Part shown: positions 17,371-25,352 of the stretch, one piece after another | Position numbering within the stretch: the first letter of the stretch is position 1 | Layout of the letters: the number at the start of each line of letters is the position of its first letter | Origin: Sinorhizobium americanum | GTDB lineage: Bacteria > Pseudomonadota > Alphaproteobacteria > Rhizobiales > Rhizobiaceae | Length of the DNA stretch: 41,663 bases | Direction: 5' to 3' | NCBI RefSeq assembly: GCF_001651855.1 | Contig: NZ_LNQC01000060.1 | Location: forward strand, 1 to 41,663 | Position numbers and translations under genes: made by a program | The notes under the pieces: model-generated | What the model was told of the DNA's origin: nothing | The model's database searches: none | The model's input: only the letters and a program-made list of their open reading frames with translations

Positions 17371-18204
17371 ATGCCGGCCCTCCTCCAGATCGCCCGCCGA
17401 CCGGGCGGAGGATTCGCGCTCTTTGCCGTCACAGTGATCTGCCTGGTCGCAATCGCCGCGCCGCTGATCGCACCCTATGGCCCGAATGCGATCGCGCCAG
17501 CAAAGCGGCTGATGGATCCATCCTTCCAGCATCTTCTCGGCACCGACCATCTCGGCCGCGATATCCTGAGCCGCCTGATCTACGGCTCTCGTGTCGCCCT
17601 CGGCGTCGCCTTGTCGGTGATCGCCATTTCGCTTATCGCCGGCGTTACGCTCGGCATTGCGGCCGCGTTATCGCCGCGTGCGGTCGACTTCTCGATCGTC
17701 GGAATCTTCGATATCGTCACCGCGTTTCCGAGCATGATTCTTGCGCTGGCGCTCGTCGCGGTTCTGGGGCCGGGGCTGGGAAACGTCGTGCTCCTTGTCA
17801 GCATCGTTTTCATCCCACATTTCGGCCGGGTCGCGCGGGCACAGACCGTCGCGCTCCGCAACAGCCCCTTCATCGAGGCGGAAAGGGTGCTGGGGGCGGA
17901 GCGCTGGCGGGTCATCCTGCACCATGTCACTCCGAACATCATCGGCCCGATCTTCGTGCTCGCCTGCATGGACATCCCGGTCGTCATCACCATCGAGGCA
18001 GGCCTCAGTTTCCTCGGTCTCGGTGTGCGGCCGCCGCTGGCGAGCTGGGGCAGTCTGCTCAACGACGGCTACACCTATCTCGAGCAATCGATCTGGCTCG
18101 CCACCTTTTCCGGCCTGGCACTGATCCTTGCCACGCTCGGCTTCGCGCTGCTGGGGGAGGCCATGCGCGACACGCTCGATCCCAAGCTGAGGAAGCACCT
18201 GTGA
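17371..18204 (+). CDS. peptide-type ABC transporter permease (DppC-like)
   Basis: A 277-residue permease of the DppC type, which forms a heterodimer with the DppB-like partner. The FQHLLGTDHLGRDILSRLIYGSR motif after the first membrane segment and the EAA loop region (FIEAERVLGAERWRVILHHVTPNI) are diagnostic, as is TIEAGLSFLGLGVRPPLASWG near the end. The start lies three bases after the DppB-like stop, with GGGGGA upstream. Its stop overlaps the GTG start of the next gene by four bases. Confidence 0.93.
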   Translation: MPALLQIARRPGGGFALFAVTVICLVAIAAPLIAPYGPNAIAPAKRLMDPSFQHLLGTDHLGRDILSRLIYGSRVALGVALSVIAISLIAGVTLGIAAALSPRAVDFSIVGIFDIVTAFPSMILALALVAVLGPGLGNVVLLVSIVFIPHFGRVARAQTVALRNSPFIEAERVLGAERWRVILHHVTPNIIGPIFVLACMDIPVVITIEAGLSFLGLGVRPPLASWGSLLNDGYTYLEQSIWLATFSGLALILATLGFALLGEAMRDTLDPKLRKHL

Positions 18205-19178
18205 GCGAAGCCCTTGTCGCCATCGAGAAACTGAACGTTTCCTATCCCGGCGCCACCGTGTCCGCGCATGTCCTGGATTCGGTGGACATCACCATCGGAC
18301 ATGGAGAGGCCGTCGGTCTCGTCGGCGAGAGCGGCAGCGGCAAGTCGACCGTGGCCTTCGCCCTGCTCGGCCTTCTAGCAGATGATGCCGACGTGTCTGC
18401 CGGCCGCGCCGCCTTCGATGGCCGCGAGAATGTCTTTGCCACGAAAGAGGCAGAAGCCCTGCGCGGCACCGAAATCGCCATGGTCTTTCAGGACCCGATG
18501 AGCGCGCTCAATCCACTCTTCACCATCGGCACGCAACTGATCGACATCCAGCGCCGCCGCTTCCCCAACGAACGCCGCTCGCAACTGTGGGCGCGTGCCG
18601 AGCGCGTGCTCGCTGAAGTCGGCATGCCGGATGCGCCGCGCCGGATGCGTGCCTATCCGCATGAGTTTTCCGGCGGCATGCGGCAGCGCGTCGTCATCGC
18701 CATGGCGCTGCTGGTCGAGCCCAAGCTGCTGATCGCCGATGAACCGACGACGGCGCTCGATGCGACGGTCGAGGCGCAGGTCGTCGAAGCGCTGCGGCGC
18801 CTGAGGCGGCGGACCCGGTCCTCAATGCTGGTGGTCAGCCACAGCATGGGGCTGATCGCCGAACTCTGCGACAGCGTTGTCGTCATGTATGCCGGAACCG
18901 TGGTGGAAAGCGGGCCGGTCAAGGCGGTCCTGCGCAAGCCGCTCCATCCCTACACCCGCGCGCTGCTTGCCTGCGAGATCGATCCCTATGCCGACTTCGA
19001 TCCCGAACAGGAGCTCGCGACGATTCCGGGGATCGTACCAGATCCGGCACGTCGTCCATCCGGATGCATCTTCGCTGCGCGCTGCACCGAAAGCCACGCG
19101 CGATGCAGCGAACCGCCTCCACATCGGCAGGTGGAGGCGGGACACAGGTTCTCCTGCTGGCAGGATGCTTCACGATGA
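18201..19178 (+). CDS. peptide-type ABC transporter ATPase (DppD-like)
   Basis: A 325-residue ABC ATPase starting at GTG (18201) with GAGGA upstream and a GTGA overlap with the permease stop. Walker A is GESGSGKST (about residues 39-47), the Q-loop is MVFQDPMSALNP, the signature FSGGMRQRVVIAMAL, Walker B LLIADEPTTALDA. The C-terminal oligopeptide-transporter motif contains CIFAARCTESHARCSEP, with the cysteines that bind an Fe-S cluster or metal in DppD-type ATPases. A longer open frame upstream is out-of-frame reading of the permease and is not coding. Confidence 0.92.
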   Translation: MSEALVAIEKLNVSYPGATVSAHVLDSVDITIGHGEAVGLVGESGSGKSTVAFALLGLLADDADVSAGRAAFDGRENVFATKEAEALRGTEIAMVFQDPMSALNPLFTIGTQLIDIQRRRFPNERRSQLWARAERVLAEVGMPDAPRRMRAYPHEFSGGMRQRVVIAMALLVEPKLLIADEPTTALDATVEAQVVEALRRLRRRTRSSMLVVSHSMGLIAELCDSVVVMYAGTVVESGPVKAVLRKPLHPYTRALLACEIDPYADFDPEQELATIPGIVPDPARRPSGCIFAARCTESHARCSEPPPHRQVEAGHRFSCWQDASR

Positions 19179-20137
19179 CTGCGCTCGCTCTTTCCCTCAA
19201 GAACGCGATAATCCGCTATGGCAGAATGACCGCCGTCGATGGCCTGTCGCTCGAACTTCGCCCCGGCGAAACGCTGGGACTCGTGGGCGAGAGCGGATGC
19301 GGAAAGACGTCGGTGGCCCGCGCGATCGCCGGACTGCAGCCCTTGTCTTCGGGCGAGCTCGCGATTGGCGGGGAAGCGCTTGGCGGTAGCCCTGCCGCAC
19401 GGCGGCGTGATCTGCAGCGCAAGGTCCAGCTTCTCTTCCAGGACCCGGCAAGCTCGCTTTCCCCGCGCCTCACCGTCGGCGCGCTCATGGCCGAGCCGCT
19501 GAAAATCCGCAGGACCTATTCGGCCGAAAGCTGGGCGCGGATTGCAGCGCTGGCCGAAAGCATCGGCCTCGGCAAGCAACTGCTGCCGCGCTACCCGCAT
19601 CAACTGAGCGGCGGGCAGGCCCGGCGGGTGGCGCTGGTGCGGGCCATCGCCGCCGAGCCTTCAATCATCGTTGCCGACGAGCCGACCGCGGGTCTCGACA
19701 TCTCCGTCCAGGGCGAACTGCTCAACCTCTTGCGATCGCTGAGGGACCGGCTGCAACTGAGTTACCTGTTCATCTCGCACAATCTCAACGTCGTCGGGCG
19801 GGTCACCGATCGGGTCGCGATCATGTACCTCGGACAGATCGTCGAGAGTGGCAGCACGCGCCAGCTCTTTTCAACTCCGGCGCATCCCTACACCCGCGCG
19901 CTGCTTTCGTCGAACCTGACAGTCGATACGCAAAGGCGCGGCGACCGGATTGTGCTGAAGGGAGAGTTGCCGAGCCCGCACGAGCCGCCGACCGGCTGCC
20001 GCTTCCACGGTCGCTGTCCCGTCGCACGGGCTGTTTGCGCAACGACGCAGCCGCGGCTCGAGACCCTGTCGGACGGCCGGGCCGTTGCCTGCCATTTTCC
20101 GTCCGAGACAGGCTTCGTTCAGGCGATGACCGGGTAG
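19175..20137 (+). CDS. peptide-type ABC transporter ATPase (DppF-like)
   Basis: A 320-residue ABC ATPase, second half of the heterodimeric motor. Walker A is GESGCGKTSVARA, the Q-loop LLFQDPASSLSPRLTV, the signature LSGGQARRVALVRA, Walker B IVADEPTAGLDIS. The C-terminal motif GCRFHGRCPVARAVC carries the oligopeptide-ATPase cysteines. The ATG at 19175 overlaps the preceding stop by four bases. Its 3' end overlaps the tail of the convergent minus-strand gene by 19 bases, so the two transcripts are antisense there. Confidence 0.92.
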   Translation: MTALALSLKNAIIRYGRMTAVDGLSLELRPGETLGLVGESGCGKTSVARAIAGLQPLSSGELAIGGEALGGSPAARRRDLQRKVQLLFQDPASSLSPRLTVGALMAEPLKIRRTYSAESWARIAALAESIGLGKQLLPRYPHQLSGGQARRVALVRAIAAEPSIIVADEPTAGLDISVQGELLNLLRSLRDRLQLSYLFISHNLNVVGRVTDRVAIMYLGQIVESGSTRQLFSTPAHPYTRALLSSNLTVDTQRRGDRIVLKGELPSPHEPPTGCRFHGRCPVARAVCATTQPRLETLSDGRAVACHFPSETGFVQAMTG

Positions 20138-20928
20138 CCAAGGCGATGTGCAGATCGCTCAAGCTCGGCCAACGGTTCGTAATCCGCGTCCGCAAGGACG
20201 ACGAAATCCTTGAGCGCCAGCGTGTCGCGCGTTTCGGCCAGCGACGGTTCGGCGATCGCCCTTTTGAGCGCCCCGCGCAGAGCCGTGATTTCTCGGTCGG
20301 ATGCCGCCGCGCGAGCGATGAACGGCAGCCCCGGACCCTTGACGGTCTCTTCAAGCACGCGGATGCCGGCCAGGCGTTCGGGATCGAAACGCAGCGTATT
20401 GCCATAGGTGACGCAGTCGATTGCGGCCACATCCGCAGCACCGGACGCGACGGCGTCAATGCTGGCGCGGTGGCCTCCGGTCTCAACCACGGAGGCGAAG
20501 AACCGGCCGCCGCTCGCAAACGGCGCGACGGCGGCGCGGAACAGATTGACTCCGGAATTGCTGCCGGCTTCGTTGATGGCGGCCCGCGCGCCGCGGAGCT
20601 CTTCAAGGGCGCGCACTGGCGAATTCTGGCGCACGATGATGAAGCTGCATTTCGCCGGACCGTCGCAGCCCGGATGCGAATAGACCGGTGTCGCGACGAG
20701 CCGGACCTTGCCGCGCAGATGCCGGATGTAAGGATAGCCGCAGGTCTGCGCCAGCAACAGGTCAGGGTGACTCCAGCTTTCGTCATAGCGGATGTCGGCG
20801 CTCAAGCCTTCCGGGACATCATGGAGTCCCTCCCGCCGCAAGTCGTCCCGAATGAACGCCCACAGCGCCGTCGTCGCCGCCGCGACCGGTGGCGGGCTGA
20901 CATACATTGCAAGGCTGGCAATCCGCAT
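20119..20928 (-). CDS. PhnD-like type 2 periplasmic-binding-fold protein without signal peptide
   Basis: A 269-residue PhnD-like (phosphate/phosphite/phosphonate binding fold) protein. Recognisable parts are PDLLLAQTCGYPYIRHLRGKVRLVATPVYSHPGC and SFIIVRQNSPVRALEELRGARAAINEAGSNSGVNLFRAAVAP, and the SGAADVAAIDCVTYG hinge. No signal peptide is present: the first strand MRIASLAMYV starts at residue 1, so it is probably cytoplasmic, or exported only if an upstream start were missed. It is divergent from the first AprA-like gene across a 72-base intergenic region and convergent with the peptide-type importer. Signal-less PhnD-like proteins are known near sulfur and redox clusters but their function is not established. 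It might sense a ligand or help assemble a cofactor. Confidence 0.8.
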   Translation of the reverse strand: MRIASLAMYVSPPPVAAATTALWAFIRDDLRREGLHDVPEGLSADIRYDESWSHPDLLLAQTCGYPYIRHLRGKVRLVATPVYSHPGCDGPAKCSFIIVRQNSPVRALEELRGARAAINEAGSNSGVNLFRAAVAPFASGGRFFASVVETGGHRASIDAVASGAADVAAIDCVTYGNTLRFDPERLAGIRVLEETVKGPGLPFIARAAASDREITALRGALKRAIAEPSLAETRDTLALKDFVVLADADYEPLAELERSAHRLGYPVIA

Positions 20929-20959
20929 GAGGACCTCGGTTGCAGTTATAATCGACCGT

Positions 20960-20973
20960 TTTAGTGTACTAAA
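20960..20973. promoter_or_regulatory. operator-like palindrome in a divergent promoter region
   Basis: TTTAGT-GT-ACTAAA is a 14-base palindrome with six-base arms, within the 72-base gap between the PhnD-like gene (-) and the first AprA-like gene (+). TATAAT at 20947-20952 lies beside it. Position between divergent starts and symmetry suggest a regulator-binding site controlling both genes. Confidence 0.5.
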
Positions 20974-21000
20974 TACGAAACACGATCAAGAGGTATCGTC

Positions 21001-22614
21001 ATGACTGAGCGCGATCCGACACCAGGCAATCGGGAATTCTCTCTCGAGATCGAAACGGATGTCCTCGTCGTGGGTGGTGGTCCTGCTGGCTGCTGGGCAG
21101 CACTCAATGCGATCTCGGCCGGTGCAAGGGTCGTTCTGGTCGACAAGGGGCATTGCGGCAGTTCCGGCGCCACCGCTTCAGCCGGCACCCAGATCTGGTA
21201 CGTGCCGCCCGATCCGCGCGAGCGGGAAACCGCCATGGCAAGCCGGGAGGCGATGGGCGGCTATCTCTCTGAGCGGCGCTGGATGGTTCCGGTCCTCGAC
21301 AAAACCTGGGAAAGCGTCAATCGGCTGGCTGCCTGGGGCTATCCGTTTCCGTCCAACGAGCAGGGGATCGAGCAGCGTATCTCGGTCCAGGGGCCGGAAT
21401 ACATGCGGCTGATGGGCCGCAAGGTGAAGAATGCCGGTGTTCGGATTCTCGATCATTCGCCGGCGCTTGAGCTCGTCCGCGACGACACCGGCGCGATCGC
21501 CGGCGCGACCGGCATTCGTCGGCAGGAGGGCGGCAACTGGATCGTGCGCGCGGCTGCCGTCATCATGGCAGCAGGCGGATGTGCCTTCATGAGCAAGGCG
21601 CTCGGCTGCGACGTGCTAACCGGAGACGGATACCTGATGGCGGCGGAAGCGGGAGCGGAGCTTTCCGGCATGGAGTTCTCGTCGGCTTACGCGATATCGC
21701 CGAGCTTCGCCTCGATTACCAAGACGGCGCTTTATCGTTTCGCGCGGTTCTATCGCGAGGATGGAACCCTGATCGAGGGCGCCGGTTCAGCGCGGGGACG
21801 CTCGATCATCGCCCGCACGCTGTTGTCGGAGCCTGTTTATGCACGGCTCGATCTCGCCGAGACCGACGCGTTGAAGGCGATCATGCGCCGCGCACAACCG
21901 AATTTCTTCATTCCCTTCGACCGGCGCGGCATCGATCCCTTCACCGAGAGATTTCCGGTTACGCTTCGGCTCGACGGCACGGTGCGCGGCACCGGTGGGC
22001 TGCGGCTGACGGGGCTCGACTGCGCCACCACGGTGCCGGGTCTCTATGCCGCCGGCGACAATGCGACCCGCGAGCCGATTTGCGGCGGCTTTACCGGCGG
22101 CGGCAGCCATAATGCCGCGTGGGCGATTGCGACCGGCGCTTTTGCCGGGACCGCTGCTGCTAAGTTTGCGCTGAAGAAAAAGCCCAGTCCCGTGCTGCGG
22201 CGCCTTGGTCGAGCGGGCTATGCGGAGGCCGCGCGAGAGCTCGACACGAACGCGGCACTGCAGGCCGTGCAGCAGGCGGTCTTTCCGCTCGACGTGAATT
22301 ATTTCAGGACCGAGGCTGCTCTGTCCCGCGAGGTTCATCGCCTCGATGATCTTTGGGAAAGACTGGAGACTAGCGGCGGCGTCTCCCACTTAGACTTGCT
22401 TCGTCTGCGGGAGGTGGCGGCGATGACCGCGACGGCGCGCTGGATGTACCGCGCTGCGCTTGCGCGCACCGAAACGCGCGGCATGCACCGCCGGGATGAT
22501 TTCTCGAAACAGGATCCGGCACAGCGCCACAGGCTGATCGTCAGCGGGCTCGGACATATCGCGGTCAGGCCGGAACCCGTTGAAGAACCGATTTTTCGCG
22601 AGGCGGCCGAGTAA
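21001..22614 (+). CDS. AprA-like / fumarate reductase-type FAD flavoprotein, copy 1
   Basis: A 537-residue flavoprotein of the FAD_binding_2 family (succinate dehydrogenase/fumarate reductase/APS reductase alpha-subunit superfamily). VLVVGGGPAGCWAALNA (about residues 21-37) binds the FAD ADP moiety, VVLVDKGHCGSSGATASAG covers the covalent/isoalloxazine region, and VPGLYAAGDNATREPICGGFTGGGSHNAAWAIATG is the C-terminal FAD contact. AGAGG precedes the ATG. It overlaps the following ferredoxin by one base (TAATG), so the two probably form a flavoprotein/ferredoxin complex like AprAB. Sequence identity to true APS reductase cannot be measured here; dissimilatory APS reductase is unlikely because no sat, qmo or dsr genes accompany it. 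Substrate unknown. Confidence 0.82.
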   Translation: MTERDPTPGNREFSLEIETDVLVVGGGPAGCWAALNAISAGARVVLVDKGHCGSSGATASAGTQIWYVPPDPRERETAMASREAMGGYLSERRWMVPVLDKTWESVNRLAAWGYPFPSNEQGIEQRISVQGPEYMRLMGRKVKNAGVRILDHSPALELVRDDTGAIAGATGIRRQEGGNWIVRAAAVIMAAGGCAFMSKALGCDVLTGDGYLMAAEAGAELSGMEFSSAYAISPSFASITKTALYRFARFYREDGTLIEGAGSARGRSIIARTLLSEPVYARLDLAETDALKAIMRRAQPNFFIPFDRRGIDPFTERFPVTLRLDGTVRGTGGLRLTGLDCATTVPGLYAAGDNATREPICGGFTGGGSHNAAWAIATGAFAGTAAAKFALKKKPSPVLRRLGRAGYAEAARELDTNAALQAVQQAVFPLDVNYFRTEAALSREVHRLDDLWERLETSGGVSHLDLLRLREVAAMTATARWMYRAALARTETRGMHRRDDFSKQDPAQRHRLIVSGLGHIAVRPEPVEEPIFREAAE

Positions 22615-22934
22615 TGATCGAAGTCATCGACACGGAAACCTGCACCGACTGCAATCTTTGCGTCAAGGTTTGCCCGACCAACGTGTTCGACGCCATTGCC
22701 GACGGCCCTCCGGTTATCGCCCGCCAGGGCGACTGCCAGACCTGCTTCATGTGCGAGGTCTATTGTCCGGTGGATTCGCTCTACGTCGATCCCGATCCGG
22801 CGAACTCATACGGGCTGACGGTGGAAAACGTGAAGCAAGCGAACTTGTTCGGCAGTTATCGTCGATCGATCGGATGGGCGAAGGAAACGCGCCACCTGCG
22901 CCGGGTCGACGACCATTTTCGCCTCCCGCAGTAG
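22614..22934 (+). CDS. 2[4Fe-4S] ferredoxin-type protein, partner of flavoprotein copy 1
   Basis: A 106-residue ferredoxin with two canonical cluster motifs, CTDCNLCVKVCP and CQTCFMCEVYCP (C-x2-C-x2-C-x3-CP twice), in the first ~55 residues. A basic C-terminal tail of about 45 residues (YGLTVENVKQANLFGSYRRS) follows, recalling the tail by which AprB wraps around AprA. Its start overlaps the flavoprotein stop by one base, supporting a one-to-one complex. It should carry electrons between the flavoprotein and an unidentified partner. Confidence 0.88.
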   Translation: MIEVIDTETCTDCNLCVKVCPTNVFDAIADGPPVIARQGDCQTCFMCEVYCPVDSLYVDPDPANSYGLTVENVKQANLFGSYRRSIGWAKETRHLRRVDDHFRLPQ

Positions 22935-22970
22935 AGCGACAAGTCAGCAATGCTGCAGGGAAGGGAGAGT

Positions 22971-22997
22971 GGCCGCCGCTTTTTCACCGCGGCGGCC
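22971..22997 (+). other. GC-rich hairpin between ferredoxin 1 and the DUF971 gene
   Basis: GGCCGCCGC (22971-22979) pairs exactly with GCGGCGGCC (22989-22997) around a nine-base loop rich in T. There is no T-run after the stem, so it is not a canonical terminator. Sitting inside an otherwise closely packed operon, it may tune mRNA stability or downstream expression. Confidence 0.5.
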
Positions 22998-23067
22998 GAT
23001 CAGGCAATTTATTGCGTGTCCAACCGGGGTCGATTCCTACAATGGCGTCCAACGATCAGGAAACGCC

Positions 23068-23349
23068 ATGATACCTTTGGAACTAAGAATCAACGCCGAG
23101 CGCCGCTCACTCGCCATCACGTGGGATGACGGCAATCTCTCCTCCATCCCGGCTTCACGGTTGCGCGCGCTCAGCCGAGCGGCTCATCACGTCCGATCTT
23201 CCATCGAGGGCAGGGAGGGTTCGTTCGACGACGTGACCATCACGAGCGCCGAGACGATCGGCTCCTACGCCGTGCGCCTGGGTTTTTCCGATGGCCATGA
23301 CCGCGGCATCTATCCGTGGAGCTATCTGCGTGACATCGCCAATTCGTGA
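23068..23349 (+). CDS. DUF971 / gamma-butyrobetaine hydroxylase N-domain-like protein
   Basis: A 93-residue single-domain protein of the DUF971 (GBBH-like N-terminal) family. Family marks are LRINAERRSLAITWDDG, IPASRLRALSRAA and the C-terminal DGHDRGIYPWSYLRDI. Stand-alone DUF971 proteins are often linked to Fe-S protein maturation. AGGAAA lies before the ATG at 23068; longer in-frame starts cross the hairpin. Its place between two flavoprotein/ferredoxin pairs suggests a maturation role for their iron-sulfur subunits. That role is inferred. Confidence 0.85.
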   Translation: MIPLELRINAERRSLAITWDDGNLSSIPASRLRALSRAAHHVRSSIEGREGSFDDVTITSAETIGSYAVRLGFSDGHDRGIYPWSYLRDIANS

Positions 23350-23365
23350 GGCTTAGGGAACAACA

Positions 23366-25105
23366 ATGGAAGACAATTTTGTCGAAGGCCTCACGGAAGT
23401 AACTTGCGATGTTCTGGTGATCGGCGGCGGTACGGCCGGACCGATGGCGGCGTTGAAAGCGAAGCAGCGAAATCCCGAATTGAACGTGGTGCTACTCGAA
23501 AAGGCCAATGTGAAGCGCTCAGGCGCGATTTCGATGGGCATGGATGGGCTGAACAATGCCGTCGTGCCGGGATACGCCACGCCGGAGCAGTACACCAAGG
23601 AGATCACCATCGCCAATGACGGCATCGTCGATCAGGCGCCGGTGTTCAAGTATGCCTCACGCTGTTTCGAAATCATCGGGGAGCTCGACCGCTTCGGCAT
23701 ACGCTTCCAGAAGAACGCCAATGGCGACTTCGACCTGAAGAAGGTTCATCATCTCGGAACCTATGTCCTGCCGATGCCGAACGGCGACACGGTGAAGAAG
23801 GCGCTCTACCGCCAGATCAGGCGGGAAAGGATCCTGATTTCCAACCGCTTCATGGCAACACGGCTGCTGACGGCGAAGGACGGCAGGATAGCGGGCGCCA
23901 TCGCGGTGAATACGCGCTCGGCCGAGTTTCTCGTGCTTCGCGCCAAGACCGTGATCCTTTGCATGGGTGCAGCGGGCCGGCTCGGCCTGCCGCATTCGGG
24001 CTACCTGTTCGGAACCTACGAGAACCCCACGAATTCCGGTGACGGCTATTCGATGGCCTATCACGCAGGCGCCGCGCTGGCCAATCTCGAATGCTACCAG
24101 ATCAATCCGTTGATCAAGGACTATAATGGACCGGCCTGCGCCTATGTCGCTGGTCCGTTCGGCGCCTATACGGCGAACAGCGAAGGCAAGCGCTTCATCG
24201 AGAGTGACTACTGGTCGGGACAGATGATGCAGGAATTCTACAACGAACTGCAGTCGGGCAAGGGCCCGGTCTTCCTGAAACTCAATCATCTGCATCCCGA
24301 CACCGTCGGCGAGATCGAACAGATCTTGCACAAGGTTGAGCGGCCGTCGCGCGGCAGGTTCCATCAAGCGCGCGGGACCGACTACCGCGAGGTGATGATC
24401 GAGATGCATATCTCGGAAATCGGTTTCTGCTCGGGGCACAGTGCGTCCGGGGTCTTCGTCGATGAATTCGCCCGCACCACCGTGCCGGGCCTCTATGCCG
24501 CAGGCGATATGGCGAGTGTCCCGCACAACTACATGCTCGGCGCATTCACCAATGGCGCGATCGCCGGCGAACACGCTGCCGGGGTTGCGGGTGAGATCGA
24601 CCTGCCGGAGTTCGACAGCGAACTGGTCAGCCTCGAGCGCCAACGTGTGCTGGCGCCGACCCGGCGCGACGACGGCATTCCGCCGAACCAGCTGGAATAC
24701 AAGACCCGGCGCCTCGTCAACGACTATCTCCAGCCGCCCAAGGTTACCGCGAAGATGCAGATCGGGCAGGCGCGGCTTGCAGAAGTCAGGGAAGATCTCG
24801 AGAGGGCGCTCGTCGCGCGCAATCCGCATGAACTGATGCGCTCGCTGGAAGTCTCCTCGATTCTCGATTGCGCCGACATGGCGGCCCAGGCTTCGCTCTA
24901 TCGGACCGAGAGCCGCTGGGGCCTCTACCATAATCGTGTCGACTACCCCGACAAGGACGATGACAATTGGTTCTGCCATACGCTGCTTCGCAAGGTCGAC
25001 GGCCGAATGGTGTCCGAAAAGCGGGCGATCGAGCCTTATATCGTGCCAATCGAGCACGAGGAGCGCACCGCCTACGAGCGCCTGCGCGTTTCCAATCAAG
25101 CCTGA
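23366..25105 (+). CDS. AprA-like / fumarate reductase-type FAD flavoprotein, copy 2
   Basis: A 579-residue AprA-like flavoprotein. FAD motifs are VLVIGGGTAGPMAALKA (about residues 17-33), LLEKANVKRSGAISMGMDGLN, and the C-terminal VPGLYAAGDMASVPHNYMLGAFTNGAIAGEHAAG. MGMDGLNN and GFCSGHSASGVFVDE resemble the APS-reductase alpha subunit more closely than copy 1 does; the histidine in SGHSASG sits where AprA has its active-site SHASG. The AprA-like C-terminal helical domain is complete, ending FCHTLLRKVDGRM. It starts 16 bases after the DUF971 gene and is followed within 12 bases by an AprB-like ferredoxin. The substrate may be a sulfur oxyanion or an organosulfur compound; this is not settled by the sequence. 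Confidence 0.85.
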   Translation: MEDNFVEGLTEVTCDVLVIGGGTAGPMAALKAKQRNPELNVVLLEKANVKRSGAISMGMDGLNNAVVPGYATPEQYTKEITIANDGIVDQAPVFKYASRCFEIIGELDRFGIRFQKNANGDFDLKKVHHLGTYVLPMPNGDTVKKALYRQIRRERILISNRFMATRLLTAKDGRIAGAIAVNTRSAEFLVLRAKTVILCMGAAGRLGLPHSGYLFGTYENPTNSGDGYSMAYHAGAALANLECYQINPLIKDYNGPACAYVAGPFGAYTANSEGKRFIESDYWSGQMMQEFYNELQSGKGPVFLKLNHLHPDTVGEIEQILHKVERPSRGRFHQARGTDYREVMIEMHISEIGFCSGHSASGVFVDEFARTTVPGLYAAGDMASVPHNYMLGAFTNGAIAGEHAAGVAGEIDLPEFDSELVSLERQRVLAPTRRDDGIPPNQLEYKTRRLVNDYLQPPKVTAKMQIGQARLAEVREDLERALVARNPHELMRSLEVSSILDCADMAAQASLYRTESRWGLYHNRVDYPDKDDDNWFCHTLLRKVDGRMVSEKRAIEPYIVPIEHEERTAYERLRVSNQA

Positions 25106-25117
25106 CCAGGAGAGAAA

Positions 25118-25351
25118 ATGCCCCTCGCGCTTTCGCCCACCACCGTTCCCGTCGTCGTCGACGATGCGAAATGCATTGCCGACAAAGGCTGCACCGTCTG
25201 CGTCGACGTTTGCCCGCTCGACGTGTTGCGGATCAGCGATCTGACCGGAAAGGCCTTCATGAAGTTCGACGAATGCTGGTACTGCATGCCGTGCGAAACG
25301 GACTGCCCGACCGGCGCGGTCACCGTCAACATTCCGTATCTGCTGCGCTGA
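25118..25351 (+). CDS. AprB-like 2[4Fe-4S] ferredoxin
   Basis: A 77-residue ferredoxin with an AprB-like spacing: CIADKGCTVCVDVCP for cluster one (an insertion between the first two cysteines, as in AprB) and CWYCMPCETDCP for cluster two. The sequence around FMKFDECWYCMPC recalls AprB's ACWECYSC. It lacks AprB's long C-terminal tail (AprB is about 150 residues). GGAGAG precedes the ATG. It lies 12 bases after flavoprotein copy 2 and one base before the HEAT-repeat gene, so the three are co-expressed. Confidence 0.88.
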   Translation: MPLALSPTTVPVVVDDAKCIADKGCTVCVDVCPLDVLRISDLTGKAFMKFDECWYCMPCETDCPTGAVTVNIPYLLR

Positions 25352-25352
25352 C

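Noticed and set aside
17364..18200. Long open frame upstream of, and in frame with, the DppD-like ATPase
   Set aside because: It is an Arg/Ser/Pro-rich out-of-frame reading of the DppC-like permease gene. The GTG at 18201 with a ribosome site and ATPase homology is the real start.
20035..20964. 309-codon + strand frame over the PhnD-like gene
   Set aside because: Shadow of the minus-strand gene, which carries the recognisable fold; the + frame also overlaps the dppF-like 3' end.
21001..25351. Dissimilatory APS reductase (aprAB)
   Set aside because: The flavoproteins and ferredoxins are AprAB-like, but there are two divergent pairs, the ferredoxin is shortened, and no sat, qmo, dsr or sox genes are present. 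Calling them aprAB would overstate the evidence.
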